This document shows positions 4,610-5,474 of a stretch of DNA of 5,474 nucleotides, piece by piece. The position numbers were made by a program, and so were the translations under genes. Where the stretch lies: the NCBI GenBank assembly GCA_030616935.1, contig JAUWWJ010000134.1:1-5474 (forward strand), given 5' to 3'. Within the stretch, counting starts at the first letter, position 1. The number at the start of each line of letters is the position of its first letter. The notes below the pieces were generated by a model. The model ran no database searches. It saw nothing but the letters and a program-made list of their open reading frames with translations, and was not told the origin of the DNA. Source of the DNA: Planctomycetaceae bacterium (GTDB lineage Bacteria > Planctomycetota > Planctomycetia > Pirellulales > UBA1268).

Positions 4610-5474
4610 ATGAACAAATGCACAGATGATGTCGAGTTTCTCAATAATTTGCCTGTCGCTTCAGTACTTCACGACATTCTCAAAGCGGCAGAATCTGGTC
4701 CTGTAGTGGTTGGAGCACCTCCAGGTTCGGGAAAAACGTTACTTGTGCCAAGTGCTGTCCATGATGGGCTGAGGCCGGGGGAAAGCCTGGTTTTGGTCCA
4801 GCCTCGGCGGTTTGCCGCGAGGGCCATTGCTGGGCAGATCGCCAGAATACGGGGGTGTCGGCTCGGTGATGAAGTTGGGTACCGAGTTCGCTTTGATTCG
4901 AAGGTGTCCCATGCAACAACGCTCTGCATACAAACTACCGGCGTGCTTCTCAGGCAATGTGTTGCCGACCCATCGCTGTCCGGTGTTGGGTGCGTCATTC
5001 TTGATGAATTTCATGAACGGTCTCTCGAAATGGATCTTCTCATTGGATTGCTGAAGAATCTGCGGGAAACGACCCGGCCAGACCTTCGGGTTCTCATCAT
5101 GAGTGCAACACTTAATGCCGATGCAGTTGCTCATTATTTAGGGGAAGCAACAGTCATCACTGCGACCGATCGCTCATTTCCCGTCGAGCTCACGTATGCA
5201 CAACATGTGGGGTCGAAAGTGTCCCCCCGGAATCTTCCTGATCTGATTCACTCGCTGGTCCCCAAGGCACTGCGTGATACGCAGGGGCATGTTCTTGTCT
5301 TCCTTCCGGGCGTTGGAGAAATATTTGCAACGGCGAACAAAATAGAAGAACTCGTGAGGCGATCGGGCTGCCGACTGGAAAAACTTTTTGGTGACCTGCC
5401 ACCAGAACAGCAGGACGCAGTTCTTCTAAGTGATGGTAGTCGGAAAATTATTCTTTCCACAAACATCGCCGAGA
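4610..5474 (+). CDS. hrpB: ATP-dependent helicase HrpB (DEAH-box), N-terminal part
   Basis: 288 codons are present and the frame is open at the right edge; HrpB proteins are usually about 800 residues, so roughly the first third is seen. Superfamily 2 motifs occur in order: Walker A GAPPGSGKT (35-43), motif Ia QPRRFAARAIA (64-74), the HrpB-type GYRVRFD (90-96), TTGVLLR (109-115), Walker B/motif II DEFHER (132-137), motif III MSATL (164-168), motif IV VLVFLPGVGEI (228-238) and the start of motif V, ILSTNIAE (281-288). The LPV near residue 14 is the usual HrpB entry to the helicase core. HrpB is a predicted NTP-dependent RNA helicase with no settled cellular role in most bacteria. The ATG at 4610 is the first in frame after a TAG at 4556 and fits the family start. 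No Shine-Dalgarno precedes it; TACATT at 4594-4599 is a possible weak -10 box only ten bases upstream. It is divergent from the peptidase gene across 64 bases. Confidence 0.93.
   Translation, partial: MNKCTDDVEFLNNLPVASVLHDILKAAESGPVVVGAPPGSGKTLLVPSAVHDGLRPGESLVLVQPRRFAARAIAGQIARIRGCRLGDEVGYRVRFDSKVSHATTLCIQTTGVLLRQCVADPSLSGVGCVILDEFHERSLEMDLLIGLLKNLRETTRPDLRVLIMSATLNADAVAHYLGEATVITATDRSFPVELTYAQHVGSKVSPRNLPDLIHSLVPKALRDTQGHVLVFLPGVGEIFATANKIEELVRRSGCRLEKLFGDLPPEQQDAVLLSDGSRKIILSTNIAE

Noticed and set aside
4812..5054. 80-codon plus-strand open frame within the hrpB region
   Set aside because: It is out of frame with hrpB, which covers it completely with recognisable motifs.
4739..5134. 131-codon open frame on the minus strand opposite hrpB, plus overlapping frames at 4669-4998 and 4680-4919
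   Set aside because: The plus-strand frame through the same bases encodes an uninterrupted HrpB with all helicase motifs in order; the minus-strand translations show no domain-like pattern.

Overview
The window looks like a stretch of bacterial chromosome with moderate base composition, densely packed genes and short intergenic gaps. Six protein genes can be supported. None has a convincing Shine-Dalgarno sequence. The AraC-type regulator, with its VSRQVG and CGGYE-type N-terminal region, and the divergent M29-like peptidase resemble proteins I associate with the Planctomycetes-Verrucomicrobia group, perhaps an Opitutae-like lineage. That placement is a tentative inference, because no rRNA or phylogenetic marker is present.

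Left half (1-2302, minus strand): a carbohydrate operon transcribed right to left. Its order is a UxaE-family tagaturonate epimerase, a D-tagatose-3-epimerase-like TIM-barrel sugar epimerase/isomerase, and the start of an RbsD/FucU-type sugar mutarotase that runs off the left edge. Gaps are 39 and 28 bases. All three products change the stereochemistry or ring form of a sugar or sugar acid without redox chemistry or cleavage. Together they suggest interconversion of ketohexuronates (tagaturonate/fructuronate) or related sugars before reduction by enzymes encoded elsewhere.

Middle (2303-3350): a 112-base divergent promoter region and an AraC/XylS-family regulator on the plus strand. The region holds an 18-base direct repeat (16/18 identical, 21-base period, two helical turns) ending three bases before the regulator's start codon. 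This is the usual form of an AraC-family operator, so the regulator probably controls both itself and the sugar operon.

Right part (3364-5474): a convergent M29-like metallopeptidase gene on the minus strand begins 64 bases from a divergent hrpB DEAH-box helicase gene, which is cut off by the right edge after 288 codons. The peptidase has a good extended -10 box placed so that its mRNA would be nearly or fully leaderless. A perfect 9-base-arm inverted repeat lies within its first codons. These two genes appear to be housekeeping neighbours unrelated to the sugar operon.

No tRNA, rRNA, CRISPR array, insertion sequence or phage gene was seen, and no gene-free stretch exceeds 300 bases. The most interesting signals are the architecture of the AraC operator, the all-epimerase operon, and the non-SD, possibly leaderless starts.
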